A stretch of DNA of 64,000 nt from the NCBI GenBank assembly GCA_036504875.1, contig DASXUK010000003.1, forward strand, positions 124,001 to 188,000. The letters run 5' to 3'. The translations under genes were made by a program, and so were the position numbers. Source of the stretch: JACPFJ01 sp036504875. Its GTDB lineage: Bacteria > Desulfobacterota > Desulfuromonadia > Geobacterales > Pseudopelobacteraceae. Under the pieces are notes generated by a model, which did not search any database, was not told the DNA's origin, and worked only from the letters and a program-made list of their open reading frames with translations. Positions 1-8,616 of the stretch are shown here, in pieces (the stretch's first letter is position 1; each line of letters begins with the position of its first letter).

Positions 1-711
1 TTTCGGCTGGACCAGCATCCCCCCTGCCCCCTGGATCAGCGGTTCGATTACCAGACCGGCACAAGTCGCGGCATGCTCGGCCATGATGGATTCAAGGGCC
101 GCCAGACATTTCATCCCGCATTCTTCTGGACCGGTACAGCCAAATTCACAGCGGTAACAGTATGGTGATGGCGCCTGGATTGAATCGAACATCAATGGGC
201 GGAAGGTACTGTGGTAGATTTCAATGCCGCCGACGCTGACTGCCCCGAGCGTGTCGCCGTGGTAGGCATTGCGAAAAGTAATAAAGCGGCTGCGGTCGGG
301 CCGGCCAAGATGGGCCTGGTACTGAAAAGCCATTTTGACCGCCACCTCCATGGCGGTCGAGCCATTATCGGAGTAAAAGACCCGCTCCAGACCAAATGGA
401 GTTATCTCTGCCAGGCGCTTGGCCAACAAAATGCTCTGCTCACTGGCCAAACCTAGCAGGGTCGAGTGCTCCAGCCGGTCAACCTGGCTTTTGAGCGCCT
501 CATTCAGCTCCTTCCGACAGTGGCCGTGAACATTGGTCCACATGGATGCCACCCCGTCCAGGTAGCGGTTGCCGTCGCTGTCAATCAGCCAGCTCCCCTC
601 CCCTTTGACAATCACAATCGGCTCTTCCTGGTCCCAGTCCTGCATCTGTGTAAAGGGATGCCAGACATGGCGTTTGTCCCAGTCGCGCAGTTGGTTGGTT
701 GTATAACTCAT
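1..711 (-). CDS. bioA: Adenosylmethionine-8-amino-7-oxononanoate aminotransferase, 3' part cut by window edge
   Basis: PLP-dependent aminotransferase of biotin synthesis; makes 7,8-diaminopelargonate from KAPA using SAM as amino donor, in the cytosol. The visible 237 N-terminal residues contain the WHPFTQM start typical of BioA, a YLDGVASMW stretch, the SDNGSTAMEVA phosphate-binding loop and the YHGDT motif. The catalytic lysine lies beyond the left edge of the window. The ATG overlaps the bioD stop by 4 nt (ATGA), so it is translationally coupled as the third gene of bioB-bioD-bioA. Length and motifs make the family assignment secure; completeness cannot be judged. Confidence 0.95.
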   Translation of the reverse strand, partial: MSYTTNQLRDWDKRHVWHPFTQMQDWDQEEPIVIVKGEGSWLIDSDGNRYLDGVASMWTNVHGHCRKELNEALKSQVDRLEHSTLLGLASEQSILLAKRLAEITPFGLERVFYSDNGSTAMEVAVKMAFQYQAHLGRPDRSRFITFRNAYHGDTLGAVSVGGIEIYHSTFRPLMFDSIQAPSPYCYRCEFGCTGPEECGMKCLAALESIMAEHAATCAGLVIEPLIQGAGGMLVQPK

Positions 712-1424
712 AGACCTAGTTCCCGCAGTACAATATCGGTCTCCGGCTGGCCGCTCAGCCAGTCGGCCAGATACTCAATGCTGTCGATCTGATCGATCCC
801 TTCGTGTTGCGGCCAGACACCCAACACCGGGGCTCCACACAAGGAACCGATCTGATGAGCGGCACTCCTCTCGGCCAGACCGGGGGATAGCGGATATTTG
901 TTGATAATCACCCCCGCAACTGTAAGTCCAAGTTGCTGAGCGCTGTAGCAGGTTAAAACAGTATGGTTTATGGTTCCCAGGCTGGGCCGGCTAACTACCA
1001 ATAAAGGCAAATCAAGCTCCCTGACCAGGTCTGCCATCAGGATTCCACCGGCCAGAGGCACCATCAGCCCGCCTGCTCCCTCGACAATCAGGTAATCATA
1101 TTCTGCACAAAGCCGCTGGTAGGCTGCCTTTATCTGGGAAACTTCGATCCTGACTCCGTCAATCTTGGCAGCCTCGGCCGGTGCCAAAGGCTCGCGCAAC
1201 CGGTAGGGGGCGATATCATTACTGAGAGCTATTCCGGCTGCCTCGCAAAGTAGCAGTGCATCATCAGAGACCAGGCTGTCATTCTCGTTGCGGCAGCCGC
1301 TGGTGACCGGCTTCATCACCCCGACCTTGACCCCCCGCATGCGCAGCAATCGCGCCAGCGTGGCCGCCACAATGGTCTTGCCGACCCCGGTATCTGTACC
1401 AGTAACAAATATGCCCTTGCTCAT
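708..1424 (-). CDS. bioD: Dethiobiotin synthetase
   Basis: ATP-dependent ligase that closes the ureido ring of dethiobiotin from diaminopelargonate and CO2. The 238-residue protein starts with the P-loop-like GTDTGVGKT motif (residues 9-17), has the VEGAGGLMVP segment near residue 115 and the VIINKYPLSPG nucleotide-specificity region. Length fits the family. Its start overlaps the end of bioB by 4 nt, and its stop overlaps the start of bioA, so the three genes form a tight minus-strand operon that should share the upstream BirA-type control. Confidence 0.96.
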   Translation of the reverse strand: MSKGIFVTGTDTGVGKTIVAATLARLLRMRGVKVGVMKPVTSGCRNENDSLVSDDALLLCEAAGIALSNDIAPYRLREPLAPAEAAKIDGVRIEVSQIKAAYQRLCAEYDYLIVEGAGGLMVPLAGGILMADLVRELDLPLLVVSRPSLGTINHTVLTCYSAQQLGLTVAGVIINKYPLSPGLAERSAAHQIGSLCGAPVLGVWPQHEGIDQIDSIEYLADWLSGQPETDIVLRELGL

Positions 1425-2413
1425 GAGCAGGTCTCCACGGTCAGTTCCAGATCGCTTAGCATCTGCCGGTCCTGCTCAGGATCGCGACCCGGGGTGGTCA
1501 GGTAATTACCGGTCATCATTCCGCTGGCGCCAGCCAGAAAGATCCATGACTGCAACTCACGCAGATTTTTTTCACGGCCGCCGCAGACGGTCAAGGCTTT
1601 TTCCGGCAACATGAAGCGGTAGATGGCGATAATTTTGAGGCACTCCATCGGCGTCAGGAAGCTGGCTGCTTCCAGGCGGGTTCCCTCAACCGGGTTCAGG
1701 AAGTTGATCGGAACAGTATCCACCTCCAGCTCGCGCAGGGTTTGGGCCATTTCCACCCGATGAGTGAAGTTCTCTCCCAGACCAAATATACCGCCGCAGC
1801 AGATTCTCAGCCCGGCCTTCTTCACCGCCCGCACTGTATTGACATCGTCTTCATAGTCATGGCTGGTGCATATATTGGGAAAAAAGCTGCGCGAGGTCTC
1901 CAGGTTATGGTGATAGGTGACCATGCCGGCCTCCTTGAGCAGCTGCGCCGTAGCAAAGTCCAGGATACCAAGTGAACACGAGGGCTCGATCGAGGTCTCC
2001 TGCTTGATGCGGCGCAGGGAGCGGCAAATCCTTTCCAACTCTTCGCCATACTTGATGCCGGTCCCGCTGGTAATGATACCGTAGCAGCGGGCGCCGTTCT
2101 GCTCGGCGCTTTTGGCGCAGGCCACGATCTGTTCCTCGTCTACCAGAGGATAAACCGGTGCATTGGTCGCGTGTACTGATGATTGGGCGCAAAAGGCACA
2201 GTTTTCGGGACAGCGGCCGGATTTGGCATTAATGATTGAACAGAGCGAGGCTGCAGTCCCCTTGAAATGCTCCCTGATGCGGGCTGCTTCGGCAAACAGC
2301 AGGTACAGGTCGGGACCGCCGGCCTCTGCCAGTCTGAGCGCATCATCGGAGCCAAGGACGTCGCCCGCCAGCACCTCATCTGCTGCACTCTGTATAAAAT
2401 TGCGCATGGTCAT
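1421..2413 (-). CDS. bioB: Biotin synthase (radical SAM)
   Basis: Radical SAM enzyme that inserts sulfur into dethiobiotin. The 330-residue protein has the iron-sulfur motif CPENCAFC (residues about 49-56) that binds the 4Fe-4S cluster, and the conserved YHHNLET segment (about residue 168) plus NFLNPVEGT, as expected for BioB. The start is supported by a strong ribosome binding site (GGAGGTGG) four bases before ATG. It is the first gene of the bioBDA operon and sits directly downstream of a BirA-type operator. No oddity in length or key residues is visible. Confidence 0.97.
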   Translation of the reverse strand: MTMRNFIQSAADEVLAGDVLGSDDALRLAEAGGPDLYLLFAEAARIREHFKGTAASLCSIINAKSGRCPENCAFCAQSSVHATNAPVYPLVDEEQIVACAKSAEQNGARCYGIITSGTGIKYGEELERICRSLRRIKQETSIEPSCSLGILDFATAQLLKEAGMVTYHHNLETSRSFFPNICTSHDYEDDVNTVRAVKKAGLRICCGGIFGLGENFTHRVEMAQTLRELEVDTVPINFLNPVEGTRLEAASFLTPMECLKIIAIYRFMLPEKALTVCGGREKNLRELQSWIFLAGASGMMTGNYLTTPGRDPEQDRQMLSDLELTVETCS

Positions 2414-2454
2414 ATTACCACCTCCGGGTCAATCGATAACATAGCAACCCGGCA

Positions 2455-2487
2455 TTGTCAACCTGATGACTGTCACAGCGTTAACAA
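2455..2487 (-). promoter_or_regulatory. BirA-type biotin operator and probable bioB promoter
   Basis: Read on the minus strand, the half-sites TTGTTAACG and GGTTGACAA are separated by 15 nt. This fits the known BirA operator pattern (TTGTnAACC, 14-15 nt, GGTTnACAA) in sequence and spacing. The right half contains TTGACA (plus-strand 2456-2461), a good -35 element with TATCGA 17 nt downstream as a weak -10, so a bound repressor would cover the promoter. No birA gene lies in the window. Confidence 0.75.
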
Positions 2488-2577
2488 TCAATCAAGGCCT
2501 TCAACCTGTCATTAAAATCTCTTATATTGATTCAATTTTTTGAAATGTTATTATAAGCAAATTAATTTTAAATTTAA

Positions 2578-4488
2578 TTGAAAGTTGCTAACAAGATGGT
2601 TAGGTTGAATGCCACAGAAACTGCCGGATCAGCCACAAGGTATTTTCTTACCTTGATCTTGACTATTGTTCTGGTCGGTGGTGCGGGCTACTGCTACATT
2701 CAGCAACAAAAAAACTTTCTGCTCGATGAAAAACGCCAGGAACTCTCCACGATAGCCGACCTTAAGACCTCACAGATTGTACAATGGCGCAAAGAGCGCC
2801 TGATAGAGGCCACCTCCATTTTTTCAAATGCCATGATGTCTCACCGGGTCAATGATTATCTCGACGGCAAAGAAACATCCACCGCGCTCAAGGAGTTCCG
2901 GGCGTGGATGACAAGTTTGCATGACAGCGCCGGCTACAGAAAAGTGATCCTTTTCAGAGCTGATGGTCAAGTAATAAGCTCTGTTTCCGACGATACGATT
3001 CCGCCGACCGCTTTCCAGCTCGGAATGGTTGCAAAGGCGGTCCGGGAGCAGGGGGTGGTTTTTTCAGATTTGCACCGGGAGAATGCCACCGGCACCATCG
3101 AAATCGACCTTTTCATTCCACTTCTCTATTTTAAAGAAAACCGTTCTCATTGCCTTGCGGTGCTGGTATTCGTCATAGATCCGCATACATTCCTGTATCC
3201 TCTAATCCAATCCTGGCCTACAACCAGCGAATCGGCCGAGACATTGCTGGTCGAGCGCGAAGGCGATGATGTCCTGTTCCTGAACGAGCTCCGCCACAAA
3301 AAAGACACCGCTCTAACCTTCCGGCGGCCGCTTGCAGAAAAAAATATGGCTGGAGCACGCGCTGTTCTTGGACAAGAGGGTATCTTCGCAGGAGTCGATT
3401 ATCGGGACGCCAGCGTGCTGGCCGCCACTCGCACCATACCCGGCTCGCCCTGGGCCTTGGTGGCCAAAGTGGATACCCTTGAAATTTTTGCTACAAAACG
3501 GATATTTTTTTTAGTGGCCGCCTGTATCAGTCTGGTAATTGCGGTTGCGTTGGGCATGTCTCTGTGGTGGATGAGGAGACAAGGGCTTTACCTGCGCAAA
3601 CAGTATGAAACCGAGCTGAGATTTAACAGCGATCTCAAACAGGCCGAATTATTGTTACAGAAAGCTCACAGCCGTTTAGAACAGCGGGTTGCGGAACGGA
3701 CCACGGAATTATACGAAACCAATACAGAGCTAAGACAGGAAATAGCGGAGCGGAAGCGGCTTGAGCAGCAACTGCTCGAAGCCAAAAAATTGGAGTCGAT
3801 CGGGCAAATCGCCGGGGGTGTCGCCCATGAGGTCAGAAATCCGCTGAACGCCATACTTACAATATGCGAGGCACTTTTCAGAGAAAAGGGTATTGAGGAC
3901 AATCCGGAATTCGAGCCCTATATCGAGCATATCCGAACTCAGGTCAACCGCCTTGCCCAGCTTATGAATGATCTCCTTGATCTGGGAAAATCGATTCCCA
4001 CCAACAATCTGCAGCCCGTAGCTTTGCACAAACTTTGCGAGGACACGATTAAGCTTTGGAGTTCCGGCTCTACTAAAAAAGTGCAGATAATACTTTTGGC
4101 CGGCCAGGATTCCGAAGAAATAAATGTCAAGGCGGATAATGTAAAGCTGCAGCAGGTCTTTTTCAATCTCCTTGACAACGCCGCCCAGCACAGCCCCAGT
4201 GATAGCAACATTGTGCTTAGACTGGGCGATTCGCAAACACACAAATCATCCCACGGCATGACAATCGTGCAGATAAGCGATACAGGCAAAGGCATACCTG
4301 AAGAAAACATTCTGCGCGTTTTCGACCCCTTTTATACCGATCGCAAGGGAGGAACCGGCCTGGGACTTGCTCTGGTCAAACATTTTATCGAGAATATGGG
4401 GGGTAATGTCATGATCTGGAATAACAACCCTGCACCCGGCTGCACAGCCGAGGTACATATTCCGCTGGCCGGGGAGGAGCGAACATGA
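2578..4488 (+). CDS. Membrane sensor histidine kinase with periplasmic sensing domain
   Basis: Two-component sensor kinase, 636 residues from a TTG start; an ATG six codons later (2596) is an alternative and neither has a clear Shine-Dalgarno. Transmembrane helix 1 is at about residues 20-40, followed by a large periplasmic region (about 40-308, Cache-like by appearance), a second helix at about 310-330, then a coiled coil without an obvious HAMP domain. The H-box AGGVAHEVRNPLNA puts the phospho-histidine at about residue 417; the N-box NLLDNAAQHS, DTGKGIP and GGTGLGLALV complete the ATPase domain. It overlaps the next regulator by 4 nt, so the two should be partners. The signal sensed is unknown. 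Confidence 0.9.
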   Translation: MKVANKMVRLNATETAGSATRYFLTLILTIVLVGGAGYCYIQQQKNFLLDEKRQELSTIADLKTSQIVQWRKERLIEATSIFSNAMMSHRVNDYLDGKETSTALKEFRAWMTSLHDSAGYRKVILFRADGQVISSVSDDTIPPTAFQLGMVAKAVREQGVVFSDLHRENATGTIEIDLFIPLLYFKENRSHCLAVLVFVIDPHTFLYPLIQSWPTTSESAETLLVEREGDDVLFLNELRHKKDTALTFRRPLAEKNMAGARAVLGQEGIFAGVDYRDASVLAATRTIPGSPWALVAKVDTLEIFATKRIFFLVAACISLVIAVALGMSLWWMRRQGLYLRKQYETELRFNSDLKQAELLLQKAHSRLEQRVAERTTELYETNTELRQEIAERKRLEQQLLEAKKLESIGQIAGGVAHEVRNPLNAILTICEALFREKGIEDNPEFEPYIEHIRTQVNRLAQLMNDLLDLGKSIPTNNLQPVALHKLCEDTIKLWSSGSTKKVQIILLAGQDSEEINVKADNVKLQQVFFNLLDNAAQHSPSDSNIVLRLGDSQTHKSSHGMTIVQISDTGKGIPEENILRVFDPFYTDRKGGTGLGLALVKHFIENMGGNVMIWNNNPAPGCTAEVHIPLAGEERT

Positions 4489-5834
4489 GTAAAGCGATTT
4501 TGTTGATCGAGGATAACGATGCTACCCGTTTCGGCTTTGTCCGCTACTTCTCCAAGGAGGGTTATTCTGTCTGCGAGGCTGCCGATCTGGCCATTGCCGA
4601 AGCAGCCATGGCGGCACAAAGCTTTGACGTTATTGTTCTGGATATCAATCTTCCCGACGGGAATGGCCTGGAATTTATAACCTCGGTCAGGGCCAATGAT
4701 CTGAATATCCCGATCATCGTTATTACCGGCTCAGGCAGCATAGCGCTTGCTGTTGAGGCCATGCAGCTCGGTGCGGACAACTTTCTCACAAAGCCGGTCG
4801 ACAATGCCAGTTTGTCGATCTTTTTGCGTAAAACTCTCGAAATATGGGTATTGAAGCGGCGGCAGTCCGCCCAACAACGCCTGGAAACCAAGAAGGAAAT
4901 CTTTTTTGGAGAAACCGCTGCCATGCAGGAAGTCCTGAATCTTGCCCGGACCGCTGCTACAAGCGACAGACCAGTGTTAATAACCGGAGAAACCGGTACT
5001 GGAAAAGGGATTATCGCAAACTGGATCCATAGACAGGGAACCCGCGGTCAGAATGAATTCGTAGAGCTTAACTGTTCAGGTCTGCGGGGCGAAATGTTAT
5101 CCCGGGAAATTTTCGGGAATGCCCGGGGTGCTTTTACCTCAGCCGACCAGGACCGCAAGGGTCTGCTCGACATTGCTGACCGCGGCACCCTCTTTCTTGA
5201 TGAGATTGGCGACATGGGAATCGATGTACAGGCCCAATTTCTCAAGGTACTGGAGGATAAAAGCTACCGTAGGCTGGGCGATGTGAAGCTCCTCCGGAGT
5301 GATTTTCGGCTGATCTGCGCCACTCATCAACAGATTGAATTTTTAATAAAATCAGGTTTGTTCCGACAGGACCTGATGTACCGTATTAACCTGATGACCA
5401 TCCGTATCCCGCCGCTCCGTGAACGGCTGGACGATCTTCCAGCCATCGTTTCTTTTCTGCTCCGTGGGATGGGCGCTTCAGAGGCGGTCATCTCCGACCC
5501 TGTAATGGACATGCTCATGGCCTACAGCTGGCCCGGCAATATTCGTGAGCTGAAGAATGTCCTTGAGCGGGCGCTGCTGCTCAGCCCCAGTGGAGCACTC
5601 CTTAGCCCGGCACATTTTTCCACCCTGGGAAATACTCGGGAAACCATAAATCCGCCAGCACAGCGTACCGTCCAAGAAGTCGAAGAAATGCATATAACAA
5701 CCGTATTGGAACAGGTAGGCGGTGATATCGACAAGGCAGCCAAGAACCTCAACATCTCCCGTGCTACGCTGTACCGCAGGCTAAAACAGATCAAAAACAA
5801 AACAAACCAATCTCACCATTCCGTCTCAGAATGA
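4485..5834 (+). CDS. Sigma54-dependent response regulator (NtrC family)
   Basis: Receiver domain (phospho-acceptor near D53 in VLDINLPDG), AAA+ sigma54-interaction domain with Walker A GETGTGKG (about residue 167) and a FIS-type helix-turn-helix at the C-terminus (DKAAKNLNISRATLYRRL). The sigma54-contact loop reads GAFTSA instead of the usual GAFTGA (about residue 214), a single change in a key motif. It is translationally coupled to the kinase at 2578. A palindrome and a -24/-12-like promoter immediately downstream suggest it activates the 5947 gene and perhaps the oxidase locus. 449 residues is normal length. Confidence 0.93.
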   Translation: MSKAILLIEDNDATRFGFVRYFSKEGYSVCEAADLAIAEAAMAAQSFDVIVLDINLPDGNGLEFITSVRANDLNIPIIVITGSGSIALAVEAMQLGADNFLTKPVDNASLSIFLRKTLEIWVLKRRQSAQQRLETKKEIFFGETAAMQEVLNLARTAATSDRPVLITGETGTGKGIIANWIHRQGTRGQNEFVELNCSGLRGEMLSREIFGNARGAFTSADQDRKGLLDIADRGTLFLDEIGDMGIDVQAQFLKVLEDKSYRRLGDVKLLRSDFRLICATHQQIEFLIKSGLFRQDLMYRINLMTIRIPPLRERLDDLPAIVSFLLRGMGASEAVISDPVMDMLMAYSWPGNIRELKNVLERALLLSPSGALLSPAHFSTLGNTRETINPPAQRTVQEVEEMHITTVLEQVGGDIDKAAKNLNISRATLYRRLKQIKNKTNQSHHSVSE

Positions 5835-5841
5835 CTCACCG

Positions 5842-5856
5842 GTCTCAATTTGAGAC
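5842..5856. promoter_or_regulatory. Perfect dyad, candidate enhancer site for the sigma54 regulator
   Basis: GTCTCAATTTGAGAC is a perfect 7-1-7 palindrome. A one-base loop rules out an RNA hairpin terminator, so a DNA-binding site is the better reading. Its centre lies about 97 bp before the start expected from the -24/-12 element at 5920, the usual distance for NtrC-type enhancer sites. An extra half-site GTCTCA occurs at 5823-5828. Confidence 0.45.
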
Positions 5857-5919
5857 AAAAATCCCACCTGATACCTTCCTATTATACTGATTTAACTAAA
5901 AGTTTTAAAACCAACCTTT

Positions 5920-5935
5920 CGGCATGGTTCTTGTT
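5920..5935 (+). promoter_or_regulatory. Candidate sigma54 (-24/-12) promoter
   Basis: CGGCATGGTTCTTGTT matches the sigma54 consensus (TGGCACG, 4 nt, TTGCW) at GGCA, G and TTG with exact spacing; the -12 GC is GT here. The predicted transcript start is almost at the annotated ATG at 5947, so either the leader is very short or the true start codon is further in. Confidence 0.4.
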
Positions 5936-5946
5936 ATGACAGTACC

Positions 5947-6375
5947 ATGGCAACCATACCGACAGAACCGGCACCTCCCGGAGAAATTGAGATAGCCCCC
6001 CTACCACAGCGAATCCTGATCGTTGATGACGAGCCGGCAATACTCTTTGCCTACCGAAAATTGATCGAAAAGGAAGGAATCGCTGTGGATGTCTGCGAAA
6101 CTCATCACGAAGCGATCATTCACATCAATGCACGCCCTTATTTCGCTGTTATCGCCGACATGCGCCTTGTAGGAACGGATAATATGGATGGCCTAAAGGT
6201 CGTCCGGGCTATCAGAGAAGCTCAGCCGGATACCAAAGTTATCCTGGTTACTGGGTACGGCAACAAGGAAATTGTACAGAAAGCGCTGTCCATGGGTGTT
6301 TCCTACTATTTTGAAAAACCGGTGATGCCGGCGGCAATTCTGGAAGCCCTGAAAATCCTGGGTGAAATAGGCTAA
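5947..6375 (+). CDS. Receiver-only response regulator
   Basis: 142 residues made of one CheY-like receiver domain (about 20-140): the acidic pair DDE is in LIVDDEPA, the phospho-acceptor is about D71 (VIADMRLVG), T is in LVTGYGN and K in FEKPVMP. No output domain is present, so it would act by protein contact or as a phosphate sink. The first 18 residues are not conserved and no good ribosome binding site precedes the ATG. It sits between the sigma54 regulator and the multicopper oxidase gene, so it probably belongs to the same signalling unit. Confidence 0.85.
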   Translation: MATIPTEPAPPGEIEIAPLPQRILIVDDEPAILFAYRKLIEKEGIAVDVCETHHEAIIHINARPYFAVIADMRLVGTDNMDGLKVVRAIREAQPDTKVILVTGYGNKEIVQKALSMGVSYYFEKPVMPAAILEALKILGEIG

Positions 6376-6435
6376 ACCTGAAGATTCTGCTGGTGAAAGT
6401 TATGATCTAATGCAATCCCATTAAGGAGTGAGGTT

Positions 6436-8412
6436 ATGAAAACATTCAAGAGTATCCTCATGTGGATATTTTTTGTTCTGCTGGCGGTAAGCTGCGGCAA
6501 GAGCAATACCAATACCGTGACTGCAGTTCAGGGTGCTTCCAAGACGACCTTGCTCAATTCACTGGCTTTGCAGCAGTTTGCCAACCCACTACCGATCATT
6601 CCAGTGGCTAGCCCGGATACAACCGCCCTGCCCGGCACTGACTCCTACACGGTCATCGCAGAACAGAGCAGCGGATATGATTTTGGACTGCGCAAAAAAG
6701 ATAGCACTGAATTCATTGATCCTGTCACCGGTGCTCCAATTCGTACGACAGTCTGGGGTTATAACACCAACGGCATCCGGGCCGGATACCTCGGCGCCAG
6801 CATTGAAGCCCGCTCCACATTGTCCGGCGAATCAGGCAAACCGGTAAAAGTTACCTACATCAACAACCTGAAAGATTCCGGCGGGAACCTGCTGACCAAG
6901 CACCTGCTGAGCGTTGATCCGACCCTGCATGGCGCGGAAATGGATGAACCGGAGGTGCGCATCGTGACCCATCTGCATGGCGGCCATGTGGCCCCGGAGT
7001 CCGATGGTCACCCGGAGAGCTGGATCACCAACAGCCCGAATGCAGTCGGACTACCCGCCGATCCTGTCAGCGGCAGGCCGGTCCGCCCCAACGGCAACCG
7101 GGTCACCTATACCTATGACAACGACCAGGTTGCCAACCAACTCTGGTATCACGACCACGCCATGGGCATCACCCGCCTCAACGTCTATGCCGGGCTGGCC
7201 GCCAATTATCTGCTGCGCGATAGCCATGAAGACAATCTCAATCTGCCGAAAAGCAACTATGAGATCCCGCTGGTAATCCAGGACAAGTCCTTCAATCAGG
7301 ATGGGTCGCTGCATTACGATGCCAATCCACTGCTGAACGCGGATGGCACCCAAAAACTCGACTCGGCCGGCAATCCGGTTTACAGCTCCAACCCGGAATT
7401 CTTCGGCAACGTCATCACCGTCAACGGCAAGGCCTGGCCTTTCCTGGCGGTCGAGCCGCGCAAGTATCGCTTCCGCGTGCTGAACGGATCGGATTCCCGT
7501 TTTTATAACCTGTGGCTGGAGCGTTCCGATGGCGGGACGATTCCGGCTGGTGCCATCACCCAGATCGGCAACGACGGCGGTTTCATGCCGGATGCCGTCA
7601 CTGTCGGTGACAGCCAGAAAAATAGACTATTGCTGGCCTTGGCCGAACGTGCCGATCTAATCATCGACTTTTCCAAGTTTCCGGCCGGCACCAGCATCAC
7701 GGTACGCAACAATGCCAACACCCCCTTTCCGGGAGGCAGCGAGGTAGATCCTGCCACCACCGGTCAAATCATGCAGTTCAAGATCAGTAAATCCTTGACC
7801 GGCACCGATACCAGCGCCGCCCCCGCACATCCACGCAGCCTGACATCATTTGGGGCAGCCGCTGTTACCCGCTATGTTGATCTGCAGGAGACCGAGGAGG
7901 ATAGTGCCTTCGTGTTTGACCCGTTTACCGGATCAATTGCCAAGCGGCTCAAGATACTGCTCAACGATCTGACTTTCGACGCACCCGTGACAGAAACACC
8001 TAAGCTGAACGATGTTGAGGACTGGATTATCATCAACAATACGGTGGACACCCACCCCATGCACCTCCATCTGGTGCACTTTGAAGTCATCGAAAAGGGA
8101 AGCATCGCTCCGGGGGCCTACACGGCTGCGAATGGCTTGGGAGGCATGCCGTCCGTCGCCGCTCTCGGCCTGCGGCCGAATAAAAATCCCGACAATTCGG
8201 GTGCGGACTCAGATTCGCCCTACACGCTGCAGCCCAATGAACAGGGCCATAAGGACACCGTACGGGTGCCGCCGGCCGATCCGGTCAGCAATTCCCAGGG
8301 CTATGTACGCATCCGGGCCAGATTCGACCGCCTGGGCACCTATATGTGGCACTGCCATATCCTGGCCCATGAGGACCACGAGATGATGCGGCCGTTTAGG
8401 GTGGTGCCCTGA
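6436..8412 (+). CDS. Lipoprotein multicopper oxidase (CotA/OmpB-like)
   Basis: 658-residue exported multicopper oxidase. The N-terminus is a lipoprotein signal with lipobox LAVSC (Cys about residue 20), so it is anchored in a membrane, probably the outer one. All four copper motifs are present: HLHGGH (about 179), WYHDHAMG (about 237), HPMHLHLV (about 540) and HCHILAHEDHEMM (about 639). The axial position of the type 1 copper is Met, as in Bacillus CotA. A strong ribosome binding site (TAAGGAGTGAGG) precedes the ATG. Known relatives oxidise metals or phenols; in Geobacter the related OmpB and OmpC are needed for Fe(III) oxide reduction. The substrate here is not shown by sequence. Confidence 0.92.
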   Translation: MKTFKSILMWIFFVLLAVSCGKSNTNTVTAVQGASKTTLLNSLALQQFANPLPIIPVASPDTTALPGTDSYTVIAEQSSGYDFGLRKKDSTEFIDPVTGAPIRTTVWGYNTNGIRAGYLGASIEARSTLSGESGKPVKVTYINNLKDSGGNLLTKHLLSVDPTLHGAEMDEPEVRIVTHLHGGHVAPESDGHPESWITNSPNAVGLPADPVSGRPVRPNGNRVTYTYDNDQVANQLWYHDHAMGITRLNVYAGLAANYLLRDSHEDNLNLPKSNYEIPLVIQDKSFNQDGSLHYDANPLLNADGTQKLDSAGNPVYSSNPEFFGNVITVNGKAWPFLAVEPRKYRFRVLNGSDSRFYNLWLERSDGGTIPAGAITQIGNDGGFMPDAVTVGDSQKNRLLLALAERADLIIDFSKFPAGTSITVRNNANTPFPGGSEVDPATTGQIMQFKISKSLTGTDTSAAPAHPRSLTSFGAAAVTRYVDLQETEEDSAFVFDPFTGSIAKRLKILLNDLTFDAPVTETPKLNDVEDWIIINNTVDTHPMHLHLVHFEVIEKGSIAPGAYTAANGLGGMPSVAALGLRPNKNPDNSGADSDSPYTLQPNEQGHKDTVRVPPADPVSNSQGYVRIRARFDRLGTYMWHCHILAHEDHEMMRPFRVVP

Positions 8413-8457
8413 ACTGAGATCCTGAGCAAACTATCATTATTTTATTGCAAAAATTTG

Positions 8458-8476
8458 CTTAAAAGATTATTTTAAG
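8458..8476. repeat. AT-rich perfect dyad between oxidase and small secreted genes
   Basis: CTTAAAA-GATTA-TTTTAAG is a perfect 7-5-7 inverted repeat in the 111-bp gap after the 658-residue oxidase. It has no T-run, so it may be an operator or weak hairpin. Function unknown. Confidence 0.35.
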
Positions 8477-8523
8477 ACCAAAAAGATCCTATTTAATTTA
8501 TCAGTTCTTCCAAGAGGGATACA

Positions 8524-8607
8524 ATGCTGTATTTAATCATGTTCATACTGACTCTGAGCCCGCTGTCCATCTTTGCAGGTTCTGCCGAAATTGAAGTTGA
8601 TTCCTGA
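8524..8607 (+). CDS. Possible 27-residue secreted or membrane peptide
   Basis: Short reading frame preceded by AGAGGGA five bases before ATG. The product is one hydrophobic stretch ending in SIFAGSAEIE, like a signal peptide with an Ala-x-Ala-type cleavage zone and a 9-11 residue acidic tail. It ends 9 nt before the 8617 gene, so it could be a real micro-gene, a leader coupling translation of 8617, or chance. No homology recognised. Confidence 0.3.
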   Translation: MLYLIMFILTLSPLSIFAGSAEIEVDS

Positions 8608-8616
8608 CTTGCAGTT

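Noticed and set aside
211..792. Open frames on the plus strand opposite bioA
   Set aside because: They mirror the clearly conserved bioA frame on the minus strand and encode no recognisable protein.
3730..4310. Long minus-strand frames (170 and 123 residues) inside the histidine kinase
   Set aside because: Shadow frames of conserved HisKA/ATPase coding sequence, without RBS.
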